Part shown: positions 54,653-63,074 of the stretch, one piece after another | Layout: each line of letters begins with the position of its first letter | How positions within the stretch are numbered: the first letter of the stretch is position 1 | DNA from: Clostridium neonatale | Lineage (GTDB): Bacteria; Bacillota; Clostridia; Clostridiales; Clostridiaceae | Length of the DNA stretch: 64,000 nt | Reading direction: 5' to 3' | Assembly: GCF_001458595.1 (NCBI RefSeq) | Contig: NZ_LN890328.1 | Location: 1,332,926-1,396,925 of the forward strand | Program-made: the position numbers and the translations under genes | Notes under the pieces: model-generated | Databases searched by the model: none | The model's input: the letters and a program-made list of their open reading frames with translations, nothing else | Told to the model about the DNA's origin: nothing

Positions 54653-55444
54653 TTATTTATTTAATTGTTCTTTGAATGTAGTTATATATTGTTTTATCGT
54701 ATTACTATCGTAATTGTTAGATTCCATGAGATTTATAAAATTTGAACCTACAATACACCCATCAATAATATCTTTAAAGCCTTCTACATCTTCTGCATTT
54801 TTTATGCCAAATCCCATCATAACTGGTATTTTAGATACTTCCTTTACAGATTTCAAATAATTTATAACATCTTTATGGAAATCCGAATTCTGCCCTGTAA
54901 CACCCATTGAAGAAACGCAGTAAACAAAACCTTTTGCATTTTCTACAATCATTGGTATTCTTTCTTTTGAAACTGGTGAAACAAGTGGTATTAAATATGG
55001 TGCATCTTCATATCTTTCTAAGAATTCATTTATTTCAAATGTTTCTTCGTATGGGAGATCTGGAATTATTATTCCATCAACACCACATTCAATAGATTTC
55101 TTAACAAAATTTTCAACACCATAATATAATATTGTATTGTAATATAACATAAATATTATAGGAACTTCGCAATCTTTTCTTACACCTGAAACTAAATCAA
55201 ATGCTTTTTTTAAGTTTGTACCTTTTTGAATAGATCTATATGAAGCATCCTGAATCACAGGGCCATCAGCTATTGGATCAGAAAAAGGAACTCCAATTTC
55301 AATAATATCAATACCAGATTCATATTGAATCTTTATGATTTCACTGCTTCTTTTCATATCTGGAAGACCTGCTGTCATATAAGTGATAAAGGCTTTTTTA
55401 TTTTCCCTTTTTAACTCATTAAGTCTCTTTTCGATTCTATTCAT
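54653..55444 (-). CDS. trpA: Tryptophan synthase alpha chain
   Basis: A 263-residue TIM-barrel protein with the two catalytic acids at canonical numbers: E49 ([12 protein letters not shown]) and D60 (IADGPVIQ). The phosphate-binding tail [10 protein letters not shown] and CIVGSNF are present. It cleaves indole-3-glycerol phosphate to indole and glyceraldehyde 3-phosphate and passes indole to TrpB. It overlaps trpB by 8 bases and is followed by a terminator. No other trp gene is adjacent. Confidence 0.96.
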   Translation of the reverse strand: MNRIEKRLNELKRENKKAFITYMTAGLPDMKRSSEIIKIQYESGIDIIEIGVPFSDPIADGPVIQDASYRSIQKGTNLKKAFDLVSGVRKDCEVPIIFMLYYNTILYYGVENFVKKSIECGVDGIIIPDLPYEETFEINEFLERYEDAPYLIPLVSPVSKERIPMIVENAKGFVYCVSSMGVTGQNSDFHKDVINYLKSVKEVSKIPVMMGFGIKNAEDVEGFKDIIDGCIVGSNFINLMESNNYDSNTIKQYITTFKEQLNK

Positions 55445-56624
55445 TTATAGCACCCCTGCTTTCCATATATTCTGCTATTGTATTAACATCCTTATCACCA
55501 CGTCCTGATATACATACTATGACAATATCATCTGCTGTGAAATTTTTGCATAATATAGGAAGATAGGCCAGTGCATGTGAACTTTCAATAGCTGGTATAA
55601 TTCCCTCCAATCTGCATAATTCTAAAAGTGCTTCCATAGCTTCTATATCAGTAACACTATCATATGTTACTCTTCCTATACTTTCAAGATAAGCATGTTC
55701 TGGTCCTACACCTGGGTAATCAAGTCCTGCTGAGATAGAATAAGCTAATTTGACATTTCCATCATCATCCTGCAATAGGTATGATCTCATCCCATGTAGT
55801 ATTCCTACTTTTTTATCTGACATTGCAACTGCATGCTCTCCAGTTTCAATCCCTTTTCCAGCAGCCTCAACCCCATATAGTTTTACATCTTTATCATCTA
55901 GAAATTCAGCAAACATTCCAATTGCATTAGAGCCACCTCCACAACAAGCAACAACTGCTGAAGGAAGTCTACCCTCTTTCTCTAAAATCTGCTTTTTAGC
56001 TTCTCTACTGATTATGCTTTGAAATTTCTTTACTATTTCAGGATATGGATGTGGTCCTGCTGCTGTACCTAAAACGTAATATGTATCTTCAGCTTCTTTT
56101 GACCATGTTCTTATTGCTTCGTTTGTAGCATCTTTTAATGTATTGCTACCTGATGTTACAGGAATAACTTCTGCACCAAGCATCTCCATTCTAAGGACAT
56201 TAAGTTTCTGTCTTTCTATGTCTTCTGTTCCCATATATATTTTGCATTCCATATCAAATAATGCAGCACCAGTTGCTGTTGCCACCCCGTGTTGTCCTGC
56301 TCCAGTTTCTGCAATTACTTTTTTCTTTCCCATACGTTTTGCAAGTAAAATCTGTCCAATAACATTGTTTATTTTGTGTGCGCCTGTATGATTTAAATCT
56401 TCTCTTTTCAAATAAATTTTAGGACCATATTTCTTACTTAATTTAGGAGCAAAGTATAATGGGTTTTCTCTTCCAACATATTCTTTCATATAATAATCAT
56501 ATTCTTCCCAGAACTTAGTATCATTTACCGCTTCATTATAAGTTGACTCTAATTCTTTTAATGTACTCATTAATGATTCTGATACATATTGTCCACCAAA
56601 TTCTCCATACTTCTTATTCTGCAT
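55437..56624 (-). CDS. trpB: Tryptophan synthase beta chain
   Basis: A 395-residue PLP enzyme: the cofactor lysine is K84 in HTGAHKINN, the catalytic glutamate lies in AETGAGQHG and the PLP phosphate loop is [10 protein letters not shown]. It condenses indole with serine to form tryptophan. The ATG at 56624 ([11 protein letters not shown]) is 10 nt from GGAAGG and is preferred to the ATG at 56633, which nearly abuts that site. It forms trpBA with trpA. No T-box or trp leader is visible in the 110-base gap to the divergent SorC-type regulator. Confidence 0.95.
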   Translation of the reverse strand: MQNKKYGEFGGQYVSESLMSTLKELESTYNEAVNDTKFWEEYDYYMKEYVGRENPLYFAPKLSKKYGPKIYLKREDLNHTGAHKINNVIGQILLAKRMGKKKVIAETGAGQHGVATATGAALFDMECKIYMGTEDIERQKLNVLRMEMLGAEVIPVTSGSNTLKDATNEAIRTWSKEAEDTYYVLGTAAGPHPYPEIVKKFQSIISREAKKQILEKEGRLPSAVVACCGGGSNAIGMFAEFLDDKDVKLYGVEAAGKGIETGEHAVAMSDKKVGILHGMRSYLLQDDDGNVKLAYSISAGLDYPGVGPEHAYLESIGRVTYDSVTDIEAMEALLELCRLEGIIPAIESSHALAYLPILCKNFTADDIVIVCISGRGDKDVNTIAEYMESRGAINE

Positions 56625-56734
56625 AATTTTCATTCCTTCCTTTAAATAAACCTTTATTTTATACTAATATATGGTATAATAAATTTCAATTAATGAAATT
56701 TATTTCACTCACATGTATAGAAAGGAAAATACAT

Positions 56735-57673
56735 ATGGCAATTTATGATAATAAACGTCTTGTTATAAAAGCATGCAAATTATTTTATGAGGATAATATG
56801 AGCCAAAAAGATATAGCTATTCACCTTGGAATTTCCAGGCCTCAGGTATGCAGAATGCTTAATTTTGCAAAAGAAAATCATATTATTGAATTCAATATAA
56901 ATAATCCATATCATCAAGAATTTCAATTAGAAGAAAAACTTATGGAAAAATACTCGTTAAAAGAAGCTTTCATATTTAATTTTTCATATGAATCTACTGG
57001 AGAAGAAATTGATAAATTAGGTCAATGCTGCTCAGAACAGCTTGATAAATACTTTTTAGATAATTCTACTATAGGCGTAATGAGTGGACGTACAATAGCT
57101 TCCATATCAAACTATGCACACAAATTAACAAGAAATGGTTTAACCTTTGTTCCTTTAGTTGGGAATATGGGTTCAGAAGGTCACAGCTGGCATGCAAATA
57201 CAATCGCACAAAGCTTTGCTGAAAGAACTGGTGGAAGCTACTGCGTAATGAATGCTCCTATTATTTTTCAAAACAAAAATACCTGTGATCTTATGAAGAA
57301 AGAGCCATCAATTTCTCGGATATTAGAAAAAGGTAAAACATGTAACATTGCACTTGTAGGTATTGGTGAAATAAATTTATCATCTACTTCTTACTTATGT
57401 GGTGCATTTTCAGAAAATGATGTCTGTGCACTAAATAATCAAAATGCTGTTGCATCTGTCTGTACTTCCTACATCTCAAGAGATGGCAAAATAATTGATA
57501 CTGAATTAAGCTCCCGTTCTATTGGAATCTCTCTAGATGAACTTAGTAAAAGCACTGTTATTGCTATATCTACTGGAGTCGAAAAAGTTGAAGCCACAAA
57601 AGCCGTTTTAAAAAGTAATTATATTGACATTTTTATGACTTCTCAAGACATGGCACAAAAACTGCTTCTATAA
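56735..57673 (+). CDS. SorC/DeoR-type sugar-binding transcriptional regulator
   Basis: A 312-residue protein: N-terminal HTH (DNMSQKDIAIHLGISRPQVC, about residues 20-40) and a C-terminal sugar-phosphate-binding domain (about 60-312) with GVMSGRTI and NALVGIGE-like block (IALVGIGEINLSS). The SorC family senses phosphorylated sugars. The start at 56735 has AAAGGA upstream. It faces trpBA; the shared promoter region is about 110 bases. Whether it regulates trpBA is unproven; no sugar-catabolic genes are beside it in this window. Confidence 0.88.
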   Translation: MAIYDNKRLVIKACKLFYEDNMSQKDIAIHLGISRPQVCRMLNFAKENHIIEFNINNPYHQEFQLEEKLMEKYSLKEAFIFNFSYESTGEEIDKLGQCCSEQLDKYFLDNSTIGVMSGRTIASISNYAHKLTRNGLTFVPLVGNMGSEGHSWHANTIAQSFAERTGGSYCVMNAPIIFQNKNTCDLMKKEPSISRILEKGKTCNIALVGIGEINLSSTSYLCGAFSENDVCALNNQNAVASVCTSYISRDGKIIDTELSSRSIGISLDELSKSTVIAISTGVEKVEATKAVLKSNYIDIFMTSQDMAQKLLL

Positions 57674-57755
57674 ATGATTAAAAAACAATGTTACTAAATT
57701 TTGATTATACATAAAGTATTTTCTTAAACATAAAATAAAAATAATCCCACTAAAA

Positions 57756-57792
57756 TGAACTGCTCCCTGTCAAGTAGACAGGTGGCAGTTCA
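57756..57792 (-). terminator. Two-part hairpin between SorC-type gene and trmO cluster
   Basis: A nested stem: TGAACTGC...GCAGTTCA outside and CCTGTC-AAGTA-GACAGG inside. It sits between convergent transcripts and can fold on both. On the minus strand T-rich sequence follows after about 25 bases. Confidence 0.6.
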
Positions 57793-57795
57793 AAA

Positions 57796-57921
57796 TCAAA
57801 TACTCAGATTTTTCACGGGCTTTGTGGTAAGGTGATATGTCACTTTCATATCAGGCAACTTATTTTTTAGATTTTCTATTTTCTCATTATTTATGACTGC
57901 TTTTACATATAATTTATTCAC
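57796..57921 (-). CDS. Possible 41-residue protein downstream of trmO
   Basis: A GTG start lies directly after the trmO stop codon. The frame reads VNKLYVKAVINNEKIENLKN and goes on through KVTYHLTTKPVKNLSI to a stop at 57796. Composition is protein-like, and it may be a translated small gene or the tail of a once longer protein. No ribosome site of its own is clear, so it would rely on reinitiation. I do not recognise it. Confidence 0.4.
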   Translation of the reverse strand: MNKLYVKAVINNEKIENLKNKLPDMKVTYHLTTKPVKNLSI

Positions 57922-58389
57922 TTAAAATAAAAATTCATTCTCCCAATCAAAATCACCAGCCTTTTCATAAGACACCGGCCAGTGACTGCACCATTTAGGA
58001 ACATTAGGTTTTTCTACTCTCTCTATACTTGGAGTATAAGGCTTTATATCTACGATGCTACTATTATTCATTGCATCAATATAAGTAATATAGATTCTGC
58101 CATTATCATAATCAATATGTGTTATTTCTGTTATGGATAATGCTATTGGATTTGGCCTTTCAGGTGACCTAGTTGAAAAAATACCTAACCTTTCTGGAGC
58201 TTTTTTATATGGTTTCTTCACTTCAATAACTCTCCTGCTTTCATTATTATCACACTTATCAAACCACCAAAGTACATCAATATGAGAAAAATCTCCTAAT
58301 CCTTGAATACCTCTTATATACTCCTTATTGATTTGAAGAAACATCTCTTCTCCTTCCACATTAATTTTACCAATTTCTTTTAATTCCAT
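57922..58389 (-). CDS. trmO: TrmO: tRNA (t6A37) N6-methyltransferase family protein
   Basis: A 155-residue protein of the TsaA/TrmO (UPF0066) family with its signature GIFSTRSPERPNPIALS near residues 70-86 and DxKPYTP near 116. It is a SAM-dependent enzyme with a beta-barrel fold; E. coli TrmO methylates t6A at position 37 of ACY-reading tRNA-Thr. This version lacks the C-terminal extension of E. coli TrmO, so the exact substrate may differ (YaeB/VirR-like short forms). AGGAGG lies 7-8 nt before the ATG. A short frame follows immediately. Confidence 0.85.
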   Translation of the reverse strand: MELKEIGKINVEGEEMFLQINKEYIRGIQGLGDFSHIDVLWWFDKCDNNESRRVIEVKKPYKKAPERLGIFSTRSPERPNPIALSITEITHIDYDNGRIYITYIDAMNNSSIVDIKPYTPSIERVEKPNVPKWCSHWPVSYEKAGDFDWENEFLF

Positions 58390-58430
58390 AATTTTTACCT
58401 CCTAGATATTTATCTTACAAAAAAATAATA

Positions 58431-58453
58431 GACCCTCACATAATGTAAGAGTC
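58431..58453 (-). terminator. Terminator of the MerR-type gene
   Basis: GACTCTTACA-TTA-TGTGAGGGTC on the minus strand, followed by TATTATTTTTTT. Confidence 0.8.
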
Positions 58454-58461
58454 AACAAATT

Positions 58462-59280
58462 TTATTTTAATGGGATCTGTATTTCAGTCAGATATTCTTC
58501 AAGATTTTCAGTAACATCTGCACCCACATGACATATCTGCCTGGAAGGCTTATTTGCCATCTGCTCATTATGGCTTTCAAGATAATATGCTAGCATTTCA
58601 TACGCTTTTGCTAAATTTTCATATGGTCCATATACCATTGCATAAGCCATTTTTTCTACAGCTTCAACTTCTCTATATATAAATCCATCTTTGTTTTCTC
58701 CTAATTTATCTACTATAATCCCAACTTCAACATCTACATTTTCATCTTTATGTTCAATATCATGATATATAGCTACATTATTGTACATGTCCTGTTTTAC
58801 AGAAATATTTTCTTTACTTATAAAATTACATAACCTCTTCCATAAAACTCCCTCATGAAAATAATCCGGAATTATATCTCTAGCTGATAATATCAATATT
58901 TTATCAACTTTTTTAAAATTTATATTGCAATGAATCTTGAAATTATTGCTTGCTATTTCATTTATTGCATTATCTATTTTCATTATTCTCCGCTTTTCTA
59001 TATCAATTTCCTTCTTAATTTCCATCTTCTTTGTTTCTAATTCATCTATTATATTTATTTCTTCATTTGTTAGTATCATATCTTTTATTTCTGATGTTGA
59101 AAATTTTGTATCCCTTAATAAAATTATTTTTTGAAGCAATGGTATCTGATCTGCAGAATACATTCTATACCCTGTAAACAAATCAATACTTGCTGGTTTT
59201 AATAATCCGATTTCATCATAATATCTTAACATTCTAATAGACACCTGAGTCAATTTTGAGAATTCTCCAATTTTAAACAT
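58462..59280 (-). CDS. MerR-family regulator with GyrI-like effector domain
   Basis: A 272-residue protein: N-terminal MerR winged HTH (MFKIGEFSKLTQVSIRMLRY, YDEIGLLKP), a coiled-coil linker (about 75-115) and a C-terminal GyrI/AraC_E_bind-like domain (about 120-272), the layout of BmrR/TipA-like multidrug regulators. It probably activates an exporter or detoxification gene upon ligand binding. The start at 59280 has GGAGGAG upstream, which also contains the alternative ATG at 59292. No exporter is adjacent; the nearest is the MFS gene at 47-48.5 kb. Confidence 0.9.
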   Translation of the reverse strand: MFKIGEFSKLTQVSIRMLRYYDEIGLLKPASIDLFTGYRMYSADQIPLLQKIILLRDTKFSTSEIKDMILTNEEINIIDELETKKMEIKKEIDIEKRRIMKIDNAINEIASNNFKIHCNINFKKVDKILILSARDIIPDYFHEGVLWKRLCNFISKENISVKQDMYNNVAIYHDIEHKDENVDVEVGIIVDKLGENKDGFIYREVEAVEKMAYAMVYGPYENLAKAYEMLAYYLESHNEQMANKPSRQICHVGADVTENLEEYLTEIQIPLK

Positions 59281-59482
59281 AATCTCCTCCATACAGCAAA
59301 CAAAATATTTCTGATATATTTCATAATTATACCATATTAGTATTATAAAAACCTTTTCTATATCTACAAACTAATTATGATTTTCATAGGCTTTATGGTG
59401 AAAACTAAGTTTAGCCTTTGAAATCTGCAAAATCGTTTTTTATGAATCTCCCCCCATTAATTATCTTACCACCATAGATTTT

Positions 59483-60247
59483 TTAACATTTATATATTCC
59501 ATTTAAAAACAAATCAGCCTCTGCACTTCTTCTATTTACAAGCCCTGGGAGCACTTTTCCATCAGAACATTTAACATACCTTAAAAAGTTTTCTTTTATT
59601 ATGGAATGATCTCTTATTTTATTTTTTATATTTCTCCAAAGAGTTGAGCTTTCAAGTGCTAATATACCGCAATTAAAAGCAAAGGATATTAATGCTTCAC
59701 GCTCAAATCTGTTTAACATAACATTATTTACAGAACATAAAATATCAACTTCTTCTAAAAATGTCTTAACATCCTTTCTAAATTCTTCATATGATCTTTC
59801 CTTTGTAATAGTTCCAAGTCTTGTCACTTCATTTCTTGTACATCCAATTCCTATGGTTTTTACACCGCTTGGACAATAATACGCTTTAAGCATACATCCC
59901 TCAAAGAAAGCTACAAATTCGCAAAACTCATCTGAAACCTCACCTTTATTTGAAATACTATATTTTAAATCCTCCCCAAGCCATTTTCCATTATAATCAA
60001 ACTTTTGATATTTATTATTTATAAAGAATGCTCCATTAGAGTACATAGCGCCTAAATTTTCTTCATTATTTTCTTCAAAGTAATACCATATATCTTTTAA
60101 TTTAAGCCAGCCTGTACATATCTGTCCTTCATAAAATATCTTATTTTCATTTATTGTTTCTTCACTAAATGCATAGTACCAATTATTATCTCTTGTAGTT
60201 TGAAACCATCCTTTTACCATTCTTCCGTCTTTCTCTAAATAATACAT
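59483..60247 (-). CDS. Truncated GH24 endolysin, paralogue of the gene at 23.5 kb
   Basis: A 254-residue frame about 85% alike to the endolysin at 23539-24396 but missing its first 31 residues; it begins at the internal MYYLEKDGRMVKGW. The catalytic triad E116-x8-C125-x5-T131 and most wall-binding repeats are intact. Upstream of the ATG the homology ends abruptly in the 3' part of a DUF1659 gene on the other strand, and there is no ribosome site. It is probably silent, or poorly translated, although the enzyme domain is uninterrupted. Confidence 0.75.
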   Translation of the reverse strand: MYYLEKDGRMVKGWFQTTRDNNWYYAFSEETINENKIFYEGQICTGWLKLKDIWYYFEENNEENLGAMYSNGAFFINNKYQKFDYNGKWLGEDLKYSISNKGEVSDEFCEFVAFFEGCMLKAYYCPSGVKTIGIGCTRNEVTRLGTITKERSYEEFRKDVKTFLEEVDILCSVNNVMLNRFEREALISFAFNCGILALESSTLWRNIKNKIRDHSIIKENFLRYVKCSDGKVLPGLVNRRSAEADLFLNGIYKC

Positions 60248-60339
60248 TCTATTTTGTTGCAGAAGCTATAAAAAATCTTATGGAGGCCTCTACAAGAGAT
60301 TCTTTCTTAAATGAGACATCAAGCCTTACTCAAGCCTAA
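60247..60339 (+). pseudogene. 3' remnant of a DUF1659 gene
   Basis: The last 28 codons of a DUF1659 gene (VAEAIKNLMEASTRDSFLNE and on to the stop) survive, matching codons 48-74 of the gene at 28235-28459. The joint with the endolysin remnant falls at CTATTT, a sequence present at both parental positions (near 24308 and 28367), which points to a microhomology deletion of about 4 kb in a duplicated island. Confidence 0.8.
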
Positions 60340-60469
60340 TTTTTAAGCATTTTACATTAGACTCTCAAAATTTTCTTGACTAATTCATGTAAGAAATCTC
60401 CAATGCGACTGTACCGGAGTCTATTTAAAGGAACTAAACTCAATAAAGAACAATTACTTGAATAAAAAA

Positions 60470-60495
60470 TGCTCTGTAAAAAAATTTGCAGAGCA
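60470..60495 (+). terminator. Small hairpin before DUF2922 copy 2
   Basis: TGCTCTG...CAGAGCA (60470-60476, 60489-60495) with an A/T loop. It lies between the DUF1659 remnant and the DUF2922 gene. Confidence 0.5.
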
Positions 60496-60538
60496 AGAGT
60501 CTTAAATTTATAAAATTCAATTTTAGGAGGAATATAAT

Positions 60539-60757
60539 ATGGATTATACTTTAACAATGACATTCTTAACTTCTGGTGGACAAAAGAGCACTTTTTCTAT
60601 AAGTGGTATAAAACCTGATATTACTACTGATGAAATCAAAACTCTTATGAATACAATAATAGAAAAAAATGTTTTCTTTGCTGAGTCAGGCTCACTTGTA
60701 GCAATCTCAGCTGCTCAAGTAACTCAAAAGAAAGTTACTAAATTTGAAGTAGCATAA
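60539..60757 (+). CDS. DUF2922 protein, copy 2
   Basis: A 72-residue protein nearly identical to the one at 28559-28777, with a good AGGAGG site and intact frame. Differences are few (for example TTDEIK for TTAEIQ, AESGS for AQSGT). It is the only full gene left from the duplicated DUF1659/DUF2922 pair and is probably still translated. The function is unknown. Confidence 0.85.
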   Translation: MDYTLTMTFLTSGGQKSTFSISGIKPDITTDEIKTLMNTIIEKNVFFAESGSLVAISAAQVTQKKVTKFEVA

Positions 60758-60860
60758 GTTATCTTAAGTCTCACTAATAATTGAAAATTTACATTAGAAC
60801 TTTTAAAAAAGATGTAGCATAAATATTATCTTAAAGCTTATTCCTTAATATTTTATAAAA

Positions 60861-60896
60861 AATGACTGTATCAAATTATTTTTTGATACAGTCATT
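60861..60896 (+). terminator. Terminator after DUF2922 copy 2
   Basis: Arms AATGACTGTATCAAA and TTTGATACAGTCATT followed by TTTATTTTG. Confidence 0.85.
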
Positions 60897-60951
60897 TTTA
60901 TTTTGTCAAAAACAGATAGTTTTATATCTCTATACTATATTTCTTTTTACT

Positions 60952-61062
60952 TTAGCCAGCAGGTACAAATCCTGAAAGGTTCTCTTCCTGTTCTTCAAGG
61001 CTCATGTTAATATAAATTTTAAATTGTTCTCCATAATATGTTAAGATAATCTTTTTTCATGA
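60952..61062 (-). pseudogene. Short gene-end remnant
   Basis: On the minus strand a frame without a proper start reads LTYYGEQFKIYINMSLEEQ and then ENLSGFVPAG before a stop at 60952. It looks like the C-terminus of a lost gene. I do not recognise it. It occupies most of the gap between DUF2922 copy 2 and the DedA gene. Confidence 0.35.
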
Positions 61063-61122
61063 AGCATGGCTATGTAGCATTAGATTTGTCAGAATATTAA
61101 TCACAACATTATATATTTAACT

Positions 61123-61779
61123 TTATTGTATTTCTGGAGTTTCTTTATTAAACTTAGTTTTTAAGAAGCCAATTATAGCTGGCATTATTGATATAATTAT
61201 TATTGCCATTATAACAATTGTGAAGTTATTTTTAACTGCTGGAATATTTCCAAAAAAATACCCAAGGCTTGATACTAATAATACCCAGCATATCCCCCCT
61301 ATTGCATTAAATGATATAAAATTTTTATAATGCATTTTTCCTATACCAGCTACAAAGGGTGCTAAAGTCCTGACTATTGGAATAAATCTTGCAAAGATTA
61401 TAGTCTTTCCACCATATTTTTCATAGAATTTATTTGTTTTATCTAAATGTTCCTGCTTTATAAGCCTGCCATTCCCAACTTTGATTATCTTATTTCCAAA
61501 TCCTCTGCCTATTTCATAATTTACAGTATCACCCAAAATTGCCGCTATAATTAAAATAGCTACTAATATATGAATATTAAGCATTCCTATAGCTGCAAAT
61601 GTTGCTGCTGCAAATATTAATGAATCCCCAGGCAAAAATGGGGTGACTACCAAACCTGTCTCTAAAAATATTATTAAAAATAATATTAAATATGTTTCAA
61701 AACCATAATTATTTATTACTAGCCCAAGATATTTATCAAGATGTAAAAATATGTCTATAACATAAGTTAATGTATTCAT
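61123..61779 (-). CDS. DedA-family membrane protein
   Basis: A 218-residue protein of the DedA/VTT (SNARE-associated) family: five to six hydrophobic helices, the re-entrant block TGLVVTPFLPGDSLIF, GDTVNYEIGRGFG and the motif FARFIPIVRTLAPFVAGIGKM with the essential arginines. DedA proteins move undecaprenyl phosphate or other lipids across the membrane and are needed for membrane homeostasis. The start at 61779 has GAAGGAG 8 nt upstream; an ATG at 61815 overlaps it. Single gene. Confidence 0.92.
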   Translation of the reverse strand: MNTLTYVIDIFLHLDKYLGLVINNYGFETYLILFLIIFLETGLVVTPFLPGDSLIFAAATFAAIGMLNIHILVAILIIAAILGDTVNYEIGRGFGNKIIKVGNGRLIKQEHLDKTNKFYEKYGGKTIIFARFIPIVRTLAPFVAGIGKMHYKNFISFNAIGGICWVLLVSSLGYFFGNIPAVKNNFTIVIMAIIIISIMPAIIGFLKTKFNKETPEIQ

Positions 61780-62160
61780 TTTTTCTCCTTCTCTTTCTAA
61801 TTTTATAACTACCACATGGAATTTTATTACTTAAAATCTAAATATATTAATACACTTCCTATACTCTACATTTTACTACATAACCTGTAGGTACATTTCT
61901 TAAAGTTCTATTAATTTTTAACCTTTCTTTGATTTTTAAAATATTCTAATACTTTCCTCCAATCTAAATTTCTTTATGTTTATTACACGTATAAAATAAG
62001 AAAAGGTTGATATTTTTTATTATAATTATGCCTTATAATATTAAAATAGTGAAAATTAAAACTATCATATAGTCTATAACTAAGTTGAATATTATTAAAT
62101 ACTTATCAACTTTTTTAAATCTGCAACGTGTAATTAATTAGAAATGGGGGGGATGAAATA
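61780..62160. other. Divergent promoter region
   Basis: About 380 AT-rich bases between the DedA gene and the sigma-factor gene. I see no gene and no clear terminator or operator. A GGGGGGG ribosome site for the sigma gene is at its right end. Confidence 0.5.
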
Positions 62161-62706
62161 TTGGATGAAACAAAGTTAATACAAAATTGCCAAAAGGGTG
62201 AAAAACAAGCTTTTAATGAACTTATTAAATTCTATTACCCTTATCTTTCTAAATTTCTCTTAAAGCTTACGAGTGATCAGGTTTTAAGTGAAGATTTATT
62301 ACAAGAGACTTTTATGAAAGTTATTAGAAATATCGAAAAATTTGATATTTATGGCAAAGCTACTTTCTCCACATATATTCTAACAATTGCAAGGAACTGC
62401 TATATAGATTATTTAAGAAAAAATATAAATATGAACTTAGATATTTATGAATTAGATGTTGATGATGGTATTAATCTTGAAAATACCGTACTAAATCATA
62501 TTGAGGTGTCTGAAATTCTCAAAGAAATGGATAAGCTTCCATATGAACAGGCAGAAGCCATAAAAATGAAGTATTTAGAACAGCTTACTCTAAAAGAAAT
62601 CGCTGAAAAATTTAAAACAGAACCTAAAACCATAAAGAGTAGAATACATAGTGGAATAACAAAGCTAAATAAAATTTTGCATACAGGAGGAAAAAAATAT
62701 GGATGA
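62161..62706 (+). CDS. ECF-type RNA polymerase sigma factor
   Basis: A 181-residue sigma factor starting with TTG, set by a run of G about 9 nt upstream. Region 2 covers about 20-90 (SEDLLQETFMKVIRNIEKFD, ATFSTYILTIARNCYIDYLR) and region 4 about 125-175 (YEQAEAIKMKYLEQLTLKEI, with the recognition helix TEPKTIKSRIHSG). The next gene overlaps by 8 bases and encodes a small membrane protein, a likely anti-sigma factor or membrane partner. Its regulon is not visible; autoregulation is plausible. Confidence 0.9.
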   Translation: MDETKLIQNCQKGEKQAFNELIKFYYPYLSKFLLKLTSDQVLSEDLLQETFMKVIRNIEKFDIYGKATFSTYILTIARNCYIDYLRKNINMNLDIYELDVDDGINLENTVLNHIEVSEILKEMDKLPYEQAEAIKMKYLEQLTLKEIAEKFKTEPKTIKSRIHSGITKLNKILHTGGKKYG

Positions 62707-62947
62707 GGATTTGAACAAGTTACTACTAAATCTTGATAATGAAATTGAAAGAAAATGTTATCAGATAAAAGAAAAGAAAAAAGATGAAAAAGCAAAAAAA
62801 CTATTTATGCTTGTCGCTTTTTTATTCTTAACTATACCATTTTTATTTGTTTTTATGGGAATTAATATTTTAATAGTTTGTTTTCCAGTTATGTTGTTTT
62901 TAATGATTTCTACAATTATTCTTTCACCGATTATATTAAGAATCTGA
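62699..62947 (+). CDS. Small two-helix membrane protein, putative anti-sigma partner
   Basis: An 82-residue protein: a soluble charged N-terminus (MDEDLNKLLLNLDNEIERKC) and two transmembrane helices (about 35-53 and 58-80). Overlap with the sigma gene (ATG inside its last codons, AGGAGG site just before) implies coupled translation, as for sigma/anti-sigma pairs. It lacks a ZAS zinc motif and no known anti-sigma domain is evident. Confidence 0.65.
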   Translation: MDEDLNKLLLNLDNEIERKCYQIKEKKKDEKAKKLFMLVAFLFLTIPFLFVFMGINILIVCFPVMLFLMISTIILSPIILRI

Positions 62948-63074
62948 ATTAAAATATATTCTACTTTTTATAATTTCTATTTTTATTAATACAGTACATC
63001 AAATTTATTATAAATATAATTTTATTACAAATTTAAATTTGTAAAATATATATTAGCAAAGGGGAGATTTATAA

